From assembly GCA_022641835.1 (NCBI GenBank), contig CP048718.1, positions 186,001 to 250,000 on the forward strand: 64,000 nt of DNA, written 5' to 3'. Under the pieces are notes generated by a model. It saw nothing but the letters and a program-made list of their open reading frames with translations. It had not been told where the DNA came from and did no database searches. The translations under genes were made by a program, and so were the position numbers. The DNA comes from Petasospora fabianii. Taxonomy: Eukaryota; Ascomycota; Saccharomycetes; Phaffomycetales; Wickerhamomycetaceae. Position 1 is the stretch's first letter; the number at the start of each line of letters is the position of its first letter. Of the stretch, positions 33,844 through 45,931 are shown piece by piece.

Positions 33844-34914
33844 ATGAGTGCTGCTGCTATAACTGCAGCTGCTTCTGCCACTGACTCCTCAGAGGAGACG
33901 CCCCAGGCCACCTCTCCAGAAGTCACACCAGCCGTCTCGACACCAGACTCTACACCGGAAGATAATGAGCCAGAGACCAAGCAGAACGACGATCAAGTGA
34001 GTTGGTTCCCACCATCTCTCCCAGGACATTCTCATTCGCATACACATCATACACCAATCCCAAAAAGGATTCTTGAAAATCCTCAAGGTGAAGTGCGTCT
34101 AGGTGTTGACGAAGCAGGTAGAGGTCCTGTACTAGGTCCAATGGTATATGGTATCTCATACTGTCTCACTTCATACGAGAACGAACTTAAGAAATACGGA
34201 TTTGCCGACTCTAAGACATTGACTGAACAAAAGAGAACATCTTTATTACAAGAGATGTGTACACCTGGATCTGAACTCATAGAGAATGTTGGATGGGCAA
34301 CAAGAAGTATGAGTGCTCTCGATATTAGTGCTGGTATGCTCAGATCTCGTAATGCCGGTAATTATAATTTAAACGAACAGGCTCATGATGCCACTATGAA
34401 TCTGATTCAGGAAGTTTTAGATCTTGGTGTGAATTTAAAAGAGATCTTTGTTGATACAGTGGGTCCACCAGTTAGTTATCAGGCAAAGTTACAAAAAAGG
34501 TTCCCACAATTGAAAATCAGGGTGGAAAAGAAAGCTGATGCTCTGTTCCCTGTCGTTTCTGCTGCGAGTATCTGTGCTAAAGTGACTAGAGATTTCAGTT
34601 TGAATATGAGCAAAAGAGAATTGTATTCTACTGAAACGCAATGGGGGTCCGGTTATCCATCTGACCCAAACACCAAGAGATGGTTAAACTCAAGTGTTGA
34701 TAAGATCTTTGGTTGGTCACAGGTTGTGCGTTTCTCTTGGGGAACAGCTAAAGAGGCATTGATCAAGAACGATGGTGTGGATATGGAGTGGGAAGAAGAT
34801 AATGAGAAAGTTGACTATGGTGATGTTACTGGTATGTTCTCGCAGAAGAAGACAGGTTTAGAGGCCATGCCTGTGTCTTCTCTGTGGTACGGTAAGCATA
34901 TCTCGTACTTCTAA
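33844..34914 (+). CDS. RNH201: Ribonuclease H2 catalytic subunit
   Basis: The 356-aa protein has a Ser/Thr/Pro/Ala-rich N terminus of about 80 residues and the type 2 RNase H domain: LGVDEAGRGPVLGPMVYG (catalytic Asp-Glu), FADSKTLTEQKR, FVDTVGPP, KADALFPVVSAASICAKVTRD and the GSGYPSDP segment. The C terminus contains SLWYGKHISYF. RNase H2 removes single ribonucleotides from DNA and degrades RNA-DNA hybrids in the nucleus, acting with Rnh202 and Rnh203. The N-terminal extension makes it about 50 aa longer than the S. cerevisiae protein. Confidence 0.95.
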   Translation: MSAAAITAAASATDSSEETPQATSPEVTPAVSTPDSTPEDNEPETKQNDDQVSWFPPSLPGHSHSHTHHTPIPKRILENPQGEVRLGVDEAGRGPVLGPMVYGISYCLTSYENELKKYGFADSKTLTEQKRTSLLQEMCTPGSELIENVGWATRSMSALDISAGMLRSRNAGNYNLNEQAHDATMNLIQEVLDLGVNLKEIFVDTVGPPVSYQAKLQKRFPQLKIRVEKKADALFPVVSAASICAKVTRDFSLNMSKRELYSTETQWGSGYPSDPNTKRWLNSSVDKIFGWSQVVRFSWGTAKEALIKNDGVDMEWEEDNEKVDYGDVTGMFSQKKTGLEAMPVSSLWYGKHISYF

Positions 34915-35232
34915 TCTCTACCTCCCTCCCTCTCTCTCTCTCTCTCTCTGTCTCCCTCTCTCTTGATGTACATCTTTAAACGAATTAATGACTATTCTTA
35001 ACATTATAATGGTTGTAAGGTCCTGTGCGTTCTGAATATTACGCGTAGAGCCACCTACTTTCCCCGCCAAAGCGCGCACCCCCACAGCGTAATTCTCAGC
35101 ATAGGAAGAACGCGTCGAGATAATTAGACCAGGGGAAAGAGACTAACTTCAACATCAAAACAACAGCCGCCAGCCTTTAACCGTTAGCCGCCACAATCAA
35201 AACACTGTTAAAACACAGCGCTTACCGCCACA
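34915..35232. promoter_or_regulatory. RNH201-SWI1 spacer and SWI1 promoter
   Basis: This 318-bp spacer starts with a CT-rich run at about 34918-34964. Two ACGCGT motifs (35041-35046 and 35110-35115) lie in the SWI1 promoter. No other gene is seen. Confidence 0.6.
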
Positions 35233-38200
35233 ATGGGAGATAACTACTGGGGCGATGACGGGTTCAATAACCCGGGAAACGATGACCAAGTGATGAGTTC
35301 GTTTCTAAACTTCATGGACGACAATGACGGCGCAGGTACTTCAAACTCGAATAACATCAACAGCGGCATGCCACAGAACAGCGGTGGAAGCAACAGCTCT
35401 GGTGTGGGAATGGGAATGGGCTCGAATATCCAAGGTAACAATTCTAACGGTAGCTCCTTTGATATGGGAATCAGTCCCGCTGCAATCTTGAACCAGCAGA
35501 ATCAAAATCAGAACCAGAGTCAGAACCAGAACCAGAACCAGAATCAGAACCAGTTCCAACGACAGATGCCACAGCATAACTCCCCAATGCCACAGCAGAC
35601 CCCTCTTCAACGACCAAGCGATACCAATGATTTGATTCAGAGTCTCTTGAGTGACCGTAACAATGGTAACAATGGTGCCGGTAACCAGATGTACCAACAA
35701 CAACAACAACAGCCACCTCAGAACCAAGGATTCCCGCCAAATGTCTTTTCTCCAAACACACACAACCCTACAATACCTCCACAGAATCAAGCACAACCAC
35801 AGAATCAGGGCCAGCCACAAATGAGCCCATCAATGGCTATGGATAAAGCTGCAATGATTGCTGCTCTTCAACAGCGTGCCAATCCGAACAGACTTCAACA
35901 GCAGCAGATGCTTCAACAACAATTCCTTCAGCAACAGCAGCAGCACCAACAACAGCAACAGCACCAACAGCAGCACCAACAGCAACAACACCAACAGCAT
36001 CAGAATCAGCAGCATCCAAATCAGCAGAATCCAAATCAGCAGAATCAGAATCAGAATCAGAATCAGAATCAGCTGCAACAGCCTGGTGGTAACAACCCCC
36101 AACAACAACAACAGCAGCAGCAAATGTTCCAGCAGTTCCAGCAGCAACAGGTCATGAGACTGCATCAGCTTCAGCAGCAGCAACAGCAGCAGAGGCAACA
36201 ACAAGCTCAGCATCAACAGCAACAGCATCAACAACACCAACATCAGCATCAACAGCAACAGCAACAACCACAACCACAACCACAACAGCAACCACAACAG
36301 CAACATCATCACCAACAACAACAACAACAACAACAACCGCCTTTGCAACAGCCACACCAGTCACAACAAAGTCCAAGATTGCCAACTGATGTGGCCGGCT
36401 CTCGCAATCAGTTCCCATTCAGCGGTAGTCAAAGAACAAACGTACAGAGACAGCCATCTATCTCTGCTTCCGCTACTCCACAGATACCAAACCAGCCAAC
36501 CCCGCTAATGAACATGCAGACACAAGGAACTCCTGATGGTAATATGACTCCTGAGCAGATGCAACAGAGAAGGCTCCAACAGCAGCAGAGTGCCATGCAG
36601 GTTGAGCTCTTCATGAGAACATTGACTGAATTCATGAACAAAAGAGGTACACCGTTAAATTCCATTCCTGTTGTTGGTGGTAAGAAATTCCATCCTTTTT
36701 TCCTGTACGCTCTGGTTGCAAGATTGGGCGGCTCTGCTAATGTTGCAAGACAGAATCAGTGGGGAGTCGTTGCTCAGAAGCTTGGTTTGAATACAGAACA
36801 GGACACAATTAGACAATTGACGAAGGCATATGTTGACTTCTTGCATCCATTTGAGCAGTATGCTGGTACACCAGAAGGTCAAAGAGATTTACAGGCCAGA
36901 AGACAGATGCTTCAGAAGCAACAGGCAGATCTTATGAAACAACGTCAACCCTCTCAGAGTCAGCAAAGTCCAGATATAGCACAGCCTGCCAGTACGACTG
37001 TGCCTACTGGTACGTCACTGCCTACACCTGTTCCAACGCATGCCTCCAATATCCAACCACCCCCACCACCAACACAGAGCATACCTCCACAGCCTCAAGT
37101 GGGCCAGCCGCAATTTGCAGCCACCAGAAAGAGTCACGGCTCTATTGGAGGATCGCCGCTTACCCATAGTCAAGCTCAAAATCAGATCCAAAGACATACG
37201 AGTGGATCTCGCAAGAGCTCGGAGCATGCTTCACCATTGGTTGTTCAACAGAATATCCAAAGTCCAGCACAGCCTTTACAACCACCTACCAAGAGCCAAC
37301 TACCACAGGCACCACTTCCACAGCAGCCTGCTCCTACTCCTGGTATCGTCAAGAATTACATTCCAGAGCAGAGATTACTTGACCATCATGCTGGGTATGA
37401 CGTTAAATCACTTTCCCAGGTTGGTGAGCAGATTGATACAGCTAAGCCAATCTTCCTGTTTGCCCCAGAGCTTGGTGCTATCAATATCCATGCATTGACA
37501 ATGAGTTTGGAGTCCGATTCGGACTCGGAGGTGAACACTGCCTTAAACACCATTTTGGTTGCTTCTGCTGACAACAATTTGGCTATCCCATTGAGTGAAT
37601 GTCCTGAGTTCCTAGATTCTTTGGCAACTTTGGGTTCCAGGGTCTTGGATCATCTGTTGTCTGGTGTTGATCCAAGAGAGGAAGTTGGATTTGATGAGAT
37701 TGACTTGGAGAATATTGATGCATCTGCCCCAACTCGTGTTGATGAGATTTTCAAGAAGTATGTCAATGAGGATGAGGACTATGATGAGGTTGAAATTAAG
37801 GTTGATTCCTTCAGTGGTGAACCTATCCAGGATGAGATCACACAAGACTCATCGACACAGCAAGCCGATATCATGGAGATTGATGACCAGGACAATGGTA
37901 ACGTGTCCAAGTCGAATTCCGAGAGCTCTGAGTCTCTGTCGCCTCCTCTTGATGTTCCTGAGAAGTTTACTGTCCCATCATACTCTGAAATGTTGGCTGC
38001 TGTCCGTTCAGAGACTGAACATCCATTCAGTTCGATCCATACTAGAACCGCTGAGGATCGTCAGGTGCTCTTGATTGACCAATTAATGACGATCTCTATG
38101 ATTTTCAGAAACACCTCCTTTGTTGAGTATAATCCAAATGCCCTTGCTGCTAATGATCTCTTCAAGGACTTCTTGTTCAAGCTGGTATTTGCTGTTGCTG

Positions 38201-39093
38201 CTCATGGTGAGAAGTTCTTCTTCACTAGAAGAAGATTGGGTTTCCTCAAGGATGCATTGATCATCTTGATGAACATCTCCCACTTGTTGGAGTTGAGATC
38301 TCACAACGAGGCCTTGACCATTTTGGTGTTGATTCTCTCATTCGGTGCTGATGAGCCAGATGATAAGAATTTGCTCATCCCGGAGTACATCCCAACTGCT
38401 CACAAGTATCATTCTCATGGCGTCGACGTTCTTGCCAAGCTTATTGCTCGTGACCCTCCAAACAAGCAGTTTTTCCAAGGTGTGTTGACAGGTACCTATG
38501 ATCCAAGCACACCGACTGAGTTAGTTGATCAAAATAAGAAGTTGGTTGAGTTGTACGCTGGTGATGACAACTCTCACATGACTTTGCTGACTCGTGTCTT
38601 CCGCCACTTGATGTCGATTATCCCATTGAACAGCTTGGCCTTGCAGCCTCTATTGCAGGAAAGAGATGCTGCCATTTTGCAGTCCTTGCTTGCGGCTGCC
38701 CTCATTGCCGAGATGATTCCAACTGAGGTGTCTGAAGGTAATATTGCACTAACATGGTTGAGCAGTGCCGAGTCTATCGGTAATGGTTTGACAAGATTAG
38801 CTCTCCTTTTGGCTGCCTATTCTGCAAGACCTAACGAGAATGAGACTCTGAAGCTTATATCCATCAGAGCTTTGAGTGTCGTTAACACGCTAACTCAGAA
38901 GGCATTGGCCACTGTTGATTTCCAGGATAGAAGTGAGGATATCAAGATGTTTGAAAAGGCAAAGATCCAGCTTCCAGCTGATGCCATCCTGGGTTCTTTG
39001 CTGAGTTCGATCGACGTGACAATCATTGATCAGATCATCACTTTATCTGGTTCACTAAAGAGAATCAACCAGGCTTTGATTCCATCATCATGA
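35233..39093 (+). CDS. SWI1: SWI/SNF chromatin remodeller subunit Swi1 (ARID protein)
   Basis: The 1286-aa protein starts with an Asn/Gly-rich region, then a very Gln-rich region (about 80-390, CAG/CAA with interspersed His and Asn). An ARID DNA-binding domain follows at about 455-550 (LFMRTLTEFMNKRGTPL, GGKKFHPFFLYALVARLGG, KAYVDFLHPFEQY). A Pro-rich linker leads to a C-terminal alpha-helical region (about 890-1286) of the Swi1 type. Swi1 is a core SWI/SNF subunit; in S. cerevisiae its N-terminal Q/N-rich part can form the [SWI+] prion. The composition here would allow similar aggregation, which is inference. Two ACGCGT motifs lie upstream. Confidence 0.9.
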   Translation: MGDNYWGDDGFNNPGNDDQVMSSFLNFMDDNDGAGTSNSNNINSGMPQNSGGSNSSGVGMGMGSNIQGNNSNGSSFDMGISPAAILNQQNQNQNQSQNQNQNQNQNQFQRQMPQHNSPMPQQTPLQRPSDTNDLIQSLLSDRNNGNNGAGNQMYQQQQQQPPQNQGFPPNVFSPNTHNPTIPPQNQAQPQNQGQPQMSPSMAMDKAAMIAALQQRANPNRLQQQQMLQQQFLQQQQQHQQQQQHQQQHQQQQHQQHQNQQHPNQQNPNQQNQNQNQNQNQLQQPGGNNPQQQQQQQQMFQQFQQQQVMRLHQLQQQQQQQRQQQAQHQQQQHQQHQHQHQQQQQQPQPQPQQQPQQQHHHQQQQQQQQPPLQQPHQSQQSPRLPTDVAGSRNQFPFSGSQRTNVQRQPSISASATPQIPNQPTPLMNMQTQGTPDGNMTPEQMQQRRLQQQQSAMQVELFMRTLTEFMNKRGTPLNSIPVVGGKKFHPFFLYALVARLGGSANVARQNQWGVVAQKLGLNTEQDTIRQLTKAYVDFLHPFEQYAGTPEGQRDLQARRQMLQKQQADLMKQRQPSQSQQSPDIAQPASTTVPTGTSLPTPVPTHASNIQPPPPPTQSIPPQPQVGQPQFAATRKSHGSIGGSPLTHSQAQNQIQRHTSGSRKSSEHASPLVVQQNIQSPAQPLQPPTKSQLPQAPLPQQPAPTPGIVKNYIPEQRLLDHHAGYDVKSLSQVGEQIDTAKPIFLFAPELGAINIHALTMSLESDSDSEVNTALNTILVASADNNLAIPLSECPEFLDSLATLGSRVLDHLLSGVDPREEVGFDEIDLENIDASAPTRVDEIFKKYVNEDEDYDEVEIKVDSFSGEPIQDEITQDSSTQQADIMEIDDQDNGNVSKSNSESSESLSPPLDVPEKFTVPSYSEMLAAVRSETEHPFSSIHTRTAEDRQVLLIDQLMTISMIFRNTSFVEYNPNALAANDLFKDFLFKLVFAVAAHGEKFFFTRRRLGFLKDALIILMNISHLLELRSHNEALTILVLILSFGADEPDDKNLLIPEYIPTAHKYHSHGVDVLAKLIARDPPNKQFFQGVLTGTYDPSTPTELVDQNKKLVELYAGDDNSHMTLLTRVFRHLMSIIPLNSLALQPLLQERDAAILQSLLAAALIAEMIPTEVSEGNIALTWLSSAESIGNGLTRLALLLAAYSARPNENETLKLISIRALSVVNTLTQKALATVDFQDRSEDIKMFEKAKIQLPADAILGSLLSSIDVTIIDQIITLSGSLKRINQALIPSS

Positions 39094-39197
39094 TATGTAT
39101 TTTTACTGGTGGTTTGAATATGAAGTTTGTACTGTACTACTAGAGAAAAAGAACTATAATAATAGTAACGATAATGATAATTGTGGTGTATTTTCAT

Positions 39198-42191
39198 TCA
39201 GTCTTTGTAGTTTTCGGAGAGATATTCAAAGATTCGATCACCAAGATCCTCACCAACGATGCGAGACAACTCAGCCTTTGACATCTGCATAAGCTTGTTA
39301 ACATCTTTGATCTTTCTCATGATGTTGTAATAATCTGGGTTGGTAATTCCAGGAATGTTTTGAAGAAGTGTTACGATGTTGTTACTCAACAAGACATTGT
39401 CCCTCTGTTTCTCCTCGCTGAGACCAGCGTTCACAGCCTTGACAATATCCGGTTCCTCTCTACCCGCTTTCAACTCCAGCATCAATTCAGCAGTCTGGTA
39501 TGGACTCGAACTCCACAATATACGGATCTTTGGGAAGTTTATCACCAGTGCAGCAAGGTCTCTCTGAATATCCTCTTGCAGTTTTGAGCTTGACGATGGA
39601 TGTGTAGCCTTGATGTTTGATGGTCTGGCCCTCGTCTCCGAGAACGGTTCCAGAGAGAAAGATTGGTTGTTGTCAAACTCGATCAAGAGAGCAGGGAGGT
39701 CGTAGTATTTCGACATACGAGCACATTGTTCATAAAGACGACCACTCTTGAAACTTCCAATCAAGTCCGCAATGGATTTTCTCTCAACACAAACCTTCGG
39801 AGTGAGGATGTAATCTCCCACAGTGAGTGTCAGTGGGATCACTTTGAGTCCAATCCGATGCAGGAGACCAGGGAGTGGAGCACGGAACTCACGAGTATCA
39901 ACAAGGATCTGTGATTCCTGGTTTGAATCACGAAATTGAGCGCCTCCAGCGATACGTGTGTTCATGACTTGTGATTTGCGAACATGGAACTTGTTAAAAT
40001 CTTCATCAGATTCAAAGTGAGATGCAAGCGTAGACTTCTCACGGATGAGCTTGGTGAATGCCTCTTTCTCCTTTCTAATAGATGTCAAATGATGTTGTTC
40101 CTCGACGGAGTCAGAATAGTACATGAAGTAGGTACGAGCCGGGTTTTCCCTGTGAACAGCCTGATAAACCTCGACCCGTCTGATGAAGGCCAGGTCTGGC
40201 TCAAACATAATGATGAAAGATGGCATCAACTCCTGGAGAACAATATCATCAGTCTTACCGCTGTACTTTTCCACAATCACTTGGTTCTCACGATCAATAT
40301 ACTCATAATAGCGCCCTGGTTCAGTTGCATATCCCGACTCAATCGAATCTTCCAGTGCAATGATACCATCCTCATCATCAACAGCGACAACCTCTTCATC
40401 ATCTAACGTGTCAAGCTCCATCAATTCCATATCGACATCATCCTTGTTCATCTTAGACTCGATATCATCACCCGCAACAGGAGCACTGTGAAGTCTATTC
40501 ACGGCAGCAACGGCAGCACCACCCCTTGTTCTTCTTCTCTTTGTTGAAATTGGCACTCTTGCAAATGCTCGAGTCATGTGAAGCTCTTGAGATTCGTCAT
40601 CGCCCTCTAGCGTGTTGGCTTGCTTGATCGTGGATGTCACAGTCTTCTTCAAATCTTGGGAATCGAGGTATTGCTGTATCATGTTCATCATCATTCTTCT
40701 TCCAGAGTATGACGATCTAATTCCATCATTTTGTTCAGTTTCTCTCATGGAATGTAGGAATGTTTTCAGTGTTCTCTTAACTCTATCATTTGAACACATG
40801 ATCAACACTGGACCAGTCTTGGTTGCATCATGTGCCCTCTCGGTGACAATGTCTTCAAGCAAGATTGCCAATTGCTCCCATTTCGGTTGCTCTTCAAGAA
40901 CGTATTCGTCTTTGTCAAACACTCTTTTCTTACCGTATGTGATGACCGCCTGGGATTCTTCAGCCATGAGCCAGGGGGACTCTGCGGATTTCTTATCAAC
41001 GGAGGGACGATTAGCTTCAAGGACAATTTGAATCATTTGATAAAAGGCAACAGCGTCGTATGACATGAGGCACTTGAGAAGATCTTTTAGAAGTTTGATA
41101 TCCTTAACCAATTGCTTGGTGTCATAGGAGATGCGATGCCAATTTGGATCAAGGATTCTATGTATAGAATTCACAAAGTTAACATCTAGTGCATTCTCAA
41201 TTGACCAGTATTCAATGGCCAGCGTGGGTGTCTTTCTCCGTAGTTCCTCAATGCACTTCTTGAGACATGCCATGATACCCGTCTGGATGTGCCTCATTGA
41301 CTCAGTCATTGCAACCTTGACCTCGGTAACTGACTTGGTATTCTTGGAGACAAGACTCTTGGTGACATCAATATGGAATCTCGGCCATAACAGTACTCGC
41401 TTGAGTCTCAAGTCCTTAAGTTTCTTATGCAATGGTGAGTATCCGGTGGCGAATGGTTCTGGAGTATCAGAGAATGCCTTAATGAAGCCCCAGTTGTTCT
41501 TTTGTCGATACATGTGAGCAATGAAGCTCTCGTTGCTTGTATCTGAGATCTTCTCTGCGTGTAATACAGCGAGTCCCGTTATCAACTGTGGATTAACAAT
41601 CTGTGTTAGGAGATCGACAATGAAGATTCTAGAAGTGACACTCATTATACCGCCCTGGAGATAAAGCGCCTTTCTCTTATCTGGTGTGTACTGTTCACCT
41701 CTGATAACGACAAAGGGCCGCCTACTTTCTTGATTCTCCCTGGTACCATCGTTACAATCATCAATCCATGAGAGTTCTGTGAGTTCGTCTGCTATCTTAC
41801 CATTATCCTCCTCTGAGGCATTAAGGAGAATGACAAGACTGCGTTTGGTGACGTTGGCAATGGTAGCTGGAGCGCTAAGAGTGTGGAGTAGATTAGCCAC
41901 GATGGGTTCCATACCAAGACCCTTCCCCAGAATCAACAACGAATCATCTGCAATGAGATCTTCTAATATCAACTGCTGGAACTTCAGCGGCAGTGTTAGC
42001 GAGATATCAACTGGGTCAACCTGGTCCAGCAAGTTGTTCTCTTCTTCTTGCTCGTCTCGTGGGATAAGTGGGTACTCTGGCGGCTCCTCGAGCTCCTTTG
42101 AATCGGGCGGTTGCGGAGCATCATCATCAGGTACGTTATTCAAGTTAAGCACCACTTCTTCATCAGAATCCTGTTCCACAAATAGTGACAT
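39198..42191 (-). CDS. RAD1: XPF-family DNA repair endonuclease Rad1
   Basis: The 997-aa protein has a helicase-like N-terminal half without a working ATPase site and an acidic middle. The ERCC4 nuclease domain at about 760-880 contains GDYILTPKVCVERKSIADL, including the VERK catalytic motif, and LLIEFDNNQSFSLEPFSE. A C-terminal tandem helix-hairpin-helix (NIPGITNPDYYNIM) binds Rad10. Rad1-Rad10 cuts the 5' side of lesions in nucleotide excision repair and trims flaps in single-strand annealing. The gene overlaps nothing at its 3' end but leaves only 104 bp to SWI1. It diverges from RMI1 with a 43-bp gap. Confidence 0.96.
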   Translation of the reverse strand: MSLFVEQDSDEEVVLNLNNVPDDDAPQPPDSKELEEPPEYPLIPRDEQEEENNLLDQVDPVDISLTLPLKFQQLILEDLIADDSLLILGKGLGMEPIVANLLHTLSAPATIANVTKRSLVILLNASEEDNGKIADELTELSWIDDCNDGTRENQESRRPFVVIRGEQYTPDKRKALYLQGGIMSVTSRIFIVDLLTQIVNPQLITGLAVLHAEKISDTSNESFIAHMYRQKNNWGFIKAFSDTPEPFATGYSPLHKKLKDLRLKRVLLWPRFHIDVTKSLVSKNTKSVTEVKVAMTESMRHIQTGIMACLKKCIEELRRKTPTLAIEYWSIENALDVNFVNSIHRILDPNWHRISYDTKQLVKDIKLLKDLLKCLMSYDAVAFYQMIQIVLEANRPSVDKKSAESPWLMAEESQAVITYGKKRVFDKDEYVLEEQPKWEQLAILLEDIVTERAHDATKTGPVLIMCSNDRVKRTLKTFLHSMRETEQNDGIRSSYSGRRMMMNMIQQYLDSQDLKKTVTSTIKQANTLEGDDESQELHMTRAFARVPISTKRRRTRGGAAVAAVNRLHSAPVAGDDIESKMNKDDVDMELMELDTLDDEEVVAVDDEDGIIALEDSIESGYATEPGRYYEYIDRENQVIVEKYSGKTDDIVLQELMPSFIIMFEPDLAFIRRVEVYQAVHRENPARTYFMYYSDSVEEQHHLTSIRKEKEAFTKLIREKSTLASHFESDEDFNKFHVRKSQVMNTRIAGGAQFRDSNQESQILVDTREFRAPLPGLLHRIGLKVIPLTLTVGDYILTPKVCVERKSIADLIGSFKSGRLYEQCARMSKYYDLPALLIEFDNNQSFSLEPFSETRARPSNIKATHPSSSSKLQEDIQRDLAALVINFPKIRILWSSSPYQTAELMLELKAGREEPDIVKAVNAGLSEEKQRDNVLLSNNIVTLLQNIPGITNPDYYNIMRKIKDVNKLMQMSKAELSRIVGEDLGDRIFEYLSENYKD

Positions 42192-42234
42192 TGTGACGAA
42201 CCGCCCGCTTCAAAGTTCAGCGATTGATAATGTA

Positions 42235-43002
42235 ATGTTGCTTGCCACCCTCATCGCGTCCTTTGTTTACTTTTACATCTCCGCGGCTAAACACCATTTG
42301 AACTCTTCAACTCTTGACGCTCTCAACTCGACTTATAAGGAAGACCGACCGTCACCAATGGTCGCCTATCTCACGAAGGACATTGCACGTACTCCTCAGG
42401 GATCTCTCTCATTCTCTTCAGATCCCAAATCGCAACGAGCACTCGCCGGATCACGCGTTACATATGACCCTGACGTGGCTCATGTCGAAAGGGATACGCT
42501 CTTTCAGATGGTGTTTCTCGAGAACGTATCTCATTCCATTCAGGACCAGTATGATGAGCTAATGTCCTCGTATGACGTTGAAGGTGTCGGTGCAGATAGA
42601 CTCAAGTATACACGTCAACGAATCGTACGACAGATCAACGTTGAAGGCGATGACCAGGGAAACCAACAAGAGCAAGAAGCCAAACAGGGAAACACAATCA
42701 ACAATTCCAATGCCACTTTTAAGCTTACGTTACAGGACACTTCTGGTAATGTAGCATATGGTATCGAGTTGGGTAAGTTGTCATTTCTCTCTGGTAAGAA
42801 CTTTAGCTCAGGGTTCCCGATCCAGTTGGGAACAAAGCTTCTAGTCAAGGCTGGTACAAAGTTGTTTAAAGGTGTCTTACTTCTCAATCAAGATAATGTT
42901 GAATTCTTGGGTGGTCTCGTTCCTGAATGGAACCAGGATTTACAACAGAAGCATATGACATATCTCAAGAAGAGGATTGAGGCTGTCGATATGGATGGTT
43001 GA
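42235..43002 (+). CDS. RMI1: RecQ-mediated genome instability protein Rmi1
   Basis: I use the ATG at 42235 (255 aa); the open frame extends upstream inside RAD1, where it is only a shadow. A later in-frame ATG at 42358 is possible. The N-terminal part is hydrophobic then helical. An OB fold at about 145-240 carries FKLTLQDTSGNVAYGIEL, IQLGTKLLVKAG and KGVLLLNQDNVEFLGG, which follow the Rmi1 pattern (human: GTKILIY, GVLLLKPENVKVLGG). Rmi1 joins Sgs1 and Top3 to dissolve double Holliday junctions. If 42235 is right, the hydrophobic LLATLIASFVYFYIS segment is unusual for this family. Confidence 0.78.
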   Translation: MLLATLIASFVYFYISAAKHHLNSSTLDALNSTYKEDRPSPMVAYLTKDIARTPQGSLSFSSDPKSQRALAGSRVTYDPDVAHVERDTLFQMVFLENVSHSIQDQYDELMSSYDVEGVGADRLKYTRQRIVRQINVEGDDQGNQQEQEAKQGNTINNSNATFKLTLQDTSGNVAYGIELGKLSFLSGKNFSSGFPIQLGTKLLVKAGTKLFKGVLLLNQDNVEFLGGLVPEWNQDLQQKHMTYLKKRIEAVDMDG

Positions 43003-43639
43003 GTTCAGTCACTCTTTCCTCTGCGAGGGCAACCTCCACACTCAAATCAACATAATCAGACATGTTGATTGTCCCAGGAATCGACGACTTCTCAGCAATG
43101 GATCTATCAGTCTTTTATGGTATACGCTTCAAGTCTTTCCAGATCTAGAATTCACCTTAATCACCATTCAGATTCATACTTTTGAGCACCATTAGACGAG
43201 CCTTATTTGAACGAGAGATTATAAGCTATTTTAAGTGAGAGGAAACTGTGGTGTATTCATAAGGGCGAGTTGTCCTTGTTGCAAAAGTGATGGTAGACTG
43301 GTATCTCATATTTGAGTCTATCCTCAACTCTTTACCAGAAACGTACAGCTTCATGCTACGTACAGCTTCATGCCATTAAAAGCTATCCCTAGGTAGAATG
43401 AAAGACTTTAACAAGTCATAATCAACAGGAGACAGAGAAACATCATTAAGAGAAGAATAAATATCAACTATGACTCCGAGTGTGTCCCCTACCATTTTCC
43501 TTTCCCACTTCGCGTGGCGACGAAGAAATGAAAGTCCGGCCAAAACCCATTTTTGGTGTTTGCTTCTGATCTTATTTGTCCTGTTTATCATCTCTACAGC
43601 CTTAGGTCAACGAGTCATCATTTGTCTTCTCTTCCCATA
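43003..43639. other. RMI1-MET12 intergenic region
   Basis: This 637-bp gap includes a tandem direct repeat of ACGTACAGCTTCATGC at 43341-43356 and 43358-43373, separated by one base. A 71-codon reverse ORF at 43376-43591 has no known motif. I see no RNA gene. Confidence 0.55.
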
Positions 43640-45629
<1,990 letters not shown>

Positions 45630-45911
45630 ATTGTTTTAAGAAATAGCATGTTTCTTCTAGCTTTGCTTAAAGCTTTTGTAGATTACTACTGCTGACTAAA
45701 GGGTATGAAACTATTTATTTAAAGAGGCTTGTTGTTATATATAATTGCGTGTGTGTGTGTGTGTGTGCGTGTGTTTTGAAGATGTGCTGATTAAATATGA
45801 GGGGATCATGAGTGATCATAAAATGCAAGATATGTTAGAATTGAAAAGATAAAAGAACCTCTGGAAGAAGAGATCAAAACTGGATCTCGATGCAAGTTGA
45901 ACGCTTTGCTT

Positions 45912-45931
45912 AAGCTTGCTTAAGCAAGCTT
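45912..45931. repeat. 20-bp perfect palindrome over a stop codon
   Basis: AAGCTTGCTTAAGCAAGCTT is self-complementary and covers the last codons (Lys-Leu-Ala) and stop of the secreted-protein gene on the minus strand. Similar GCTTAAGC repeats follow the ASG1 stop near 6854. It may serve as a 3'-end signal; this is inference. Confidence 0.8.

Noticed and set aside
41779-42234. Upstream extension of the RMI1 frame
   Set aside because: It runs antisense through the RAD1 coding start and encodes a Ser-rich shadow with no homology.
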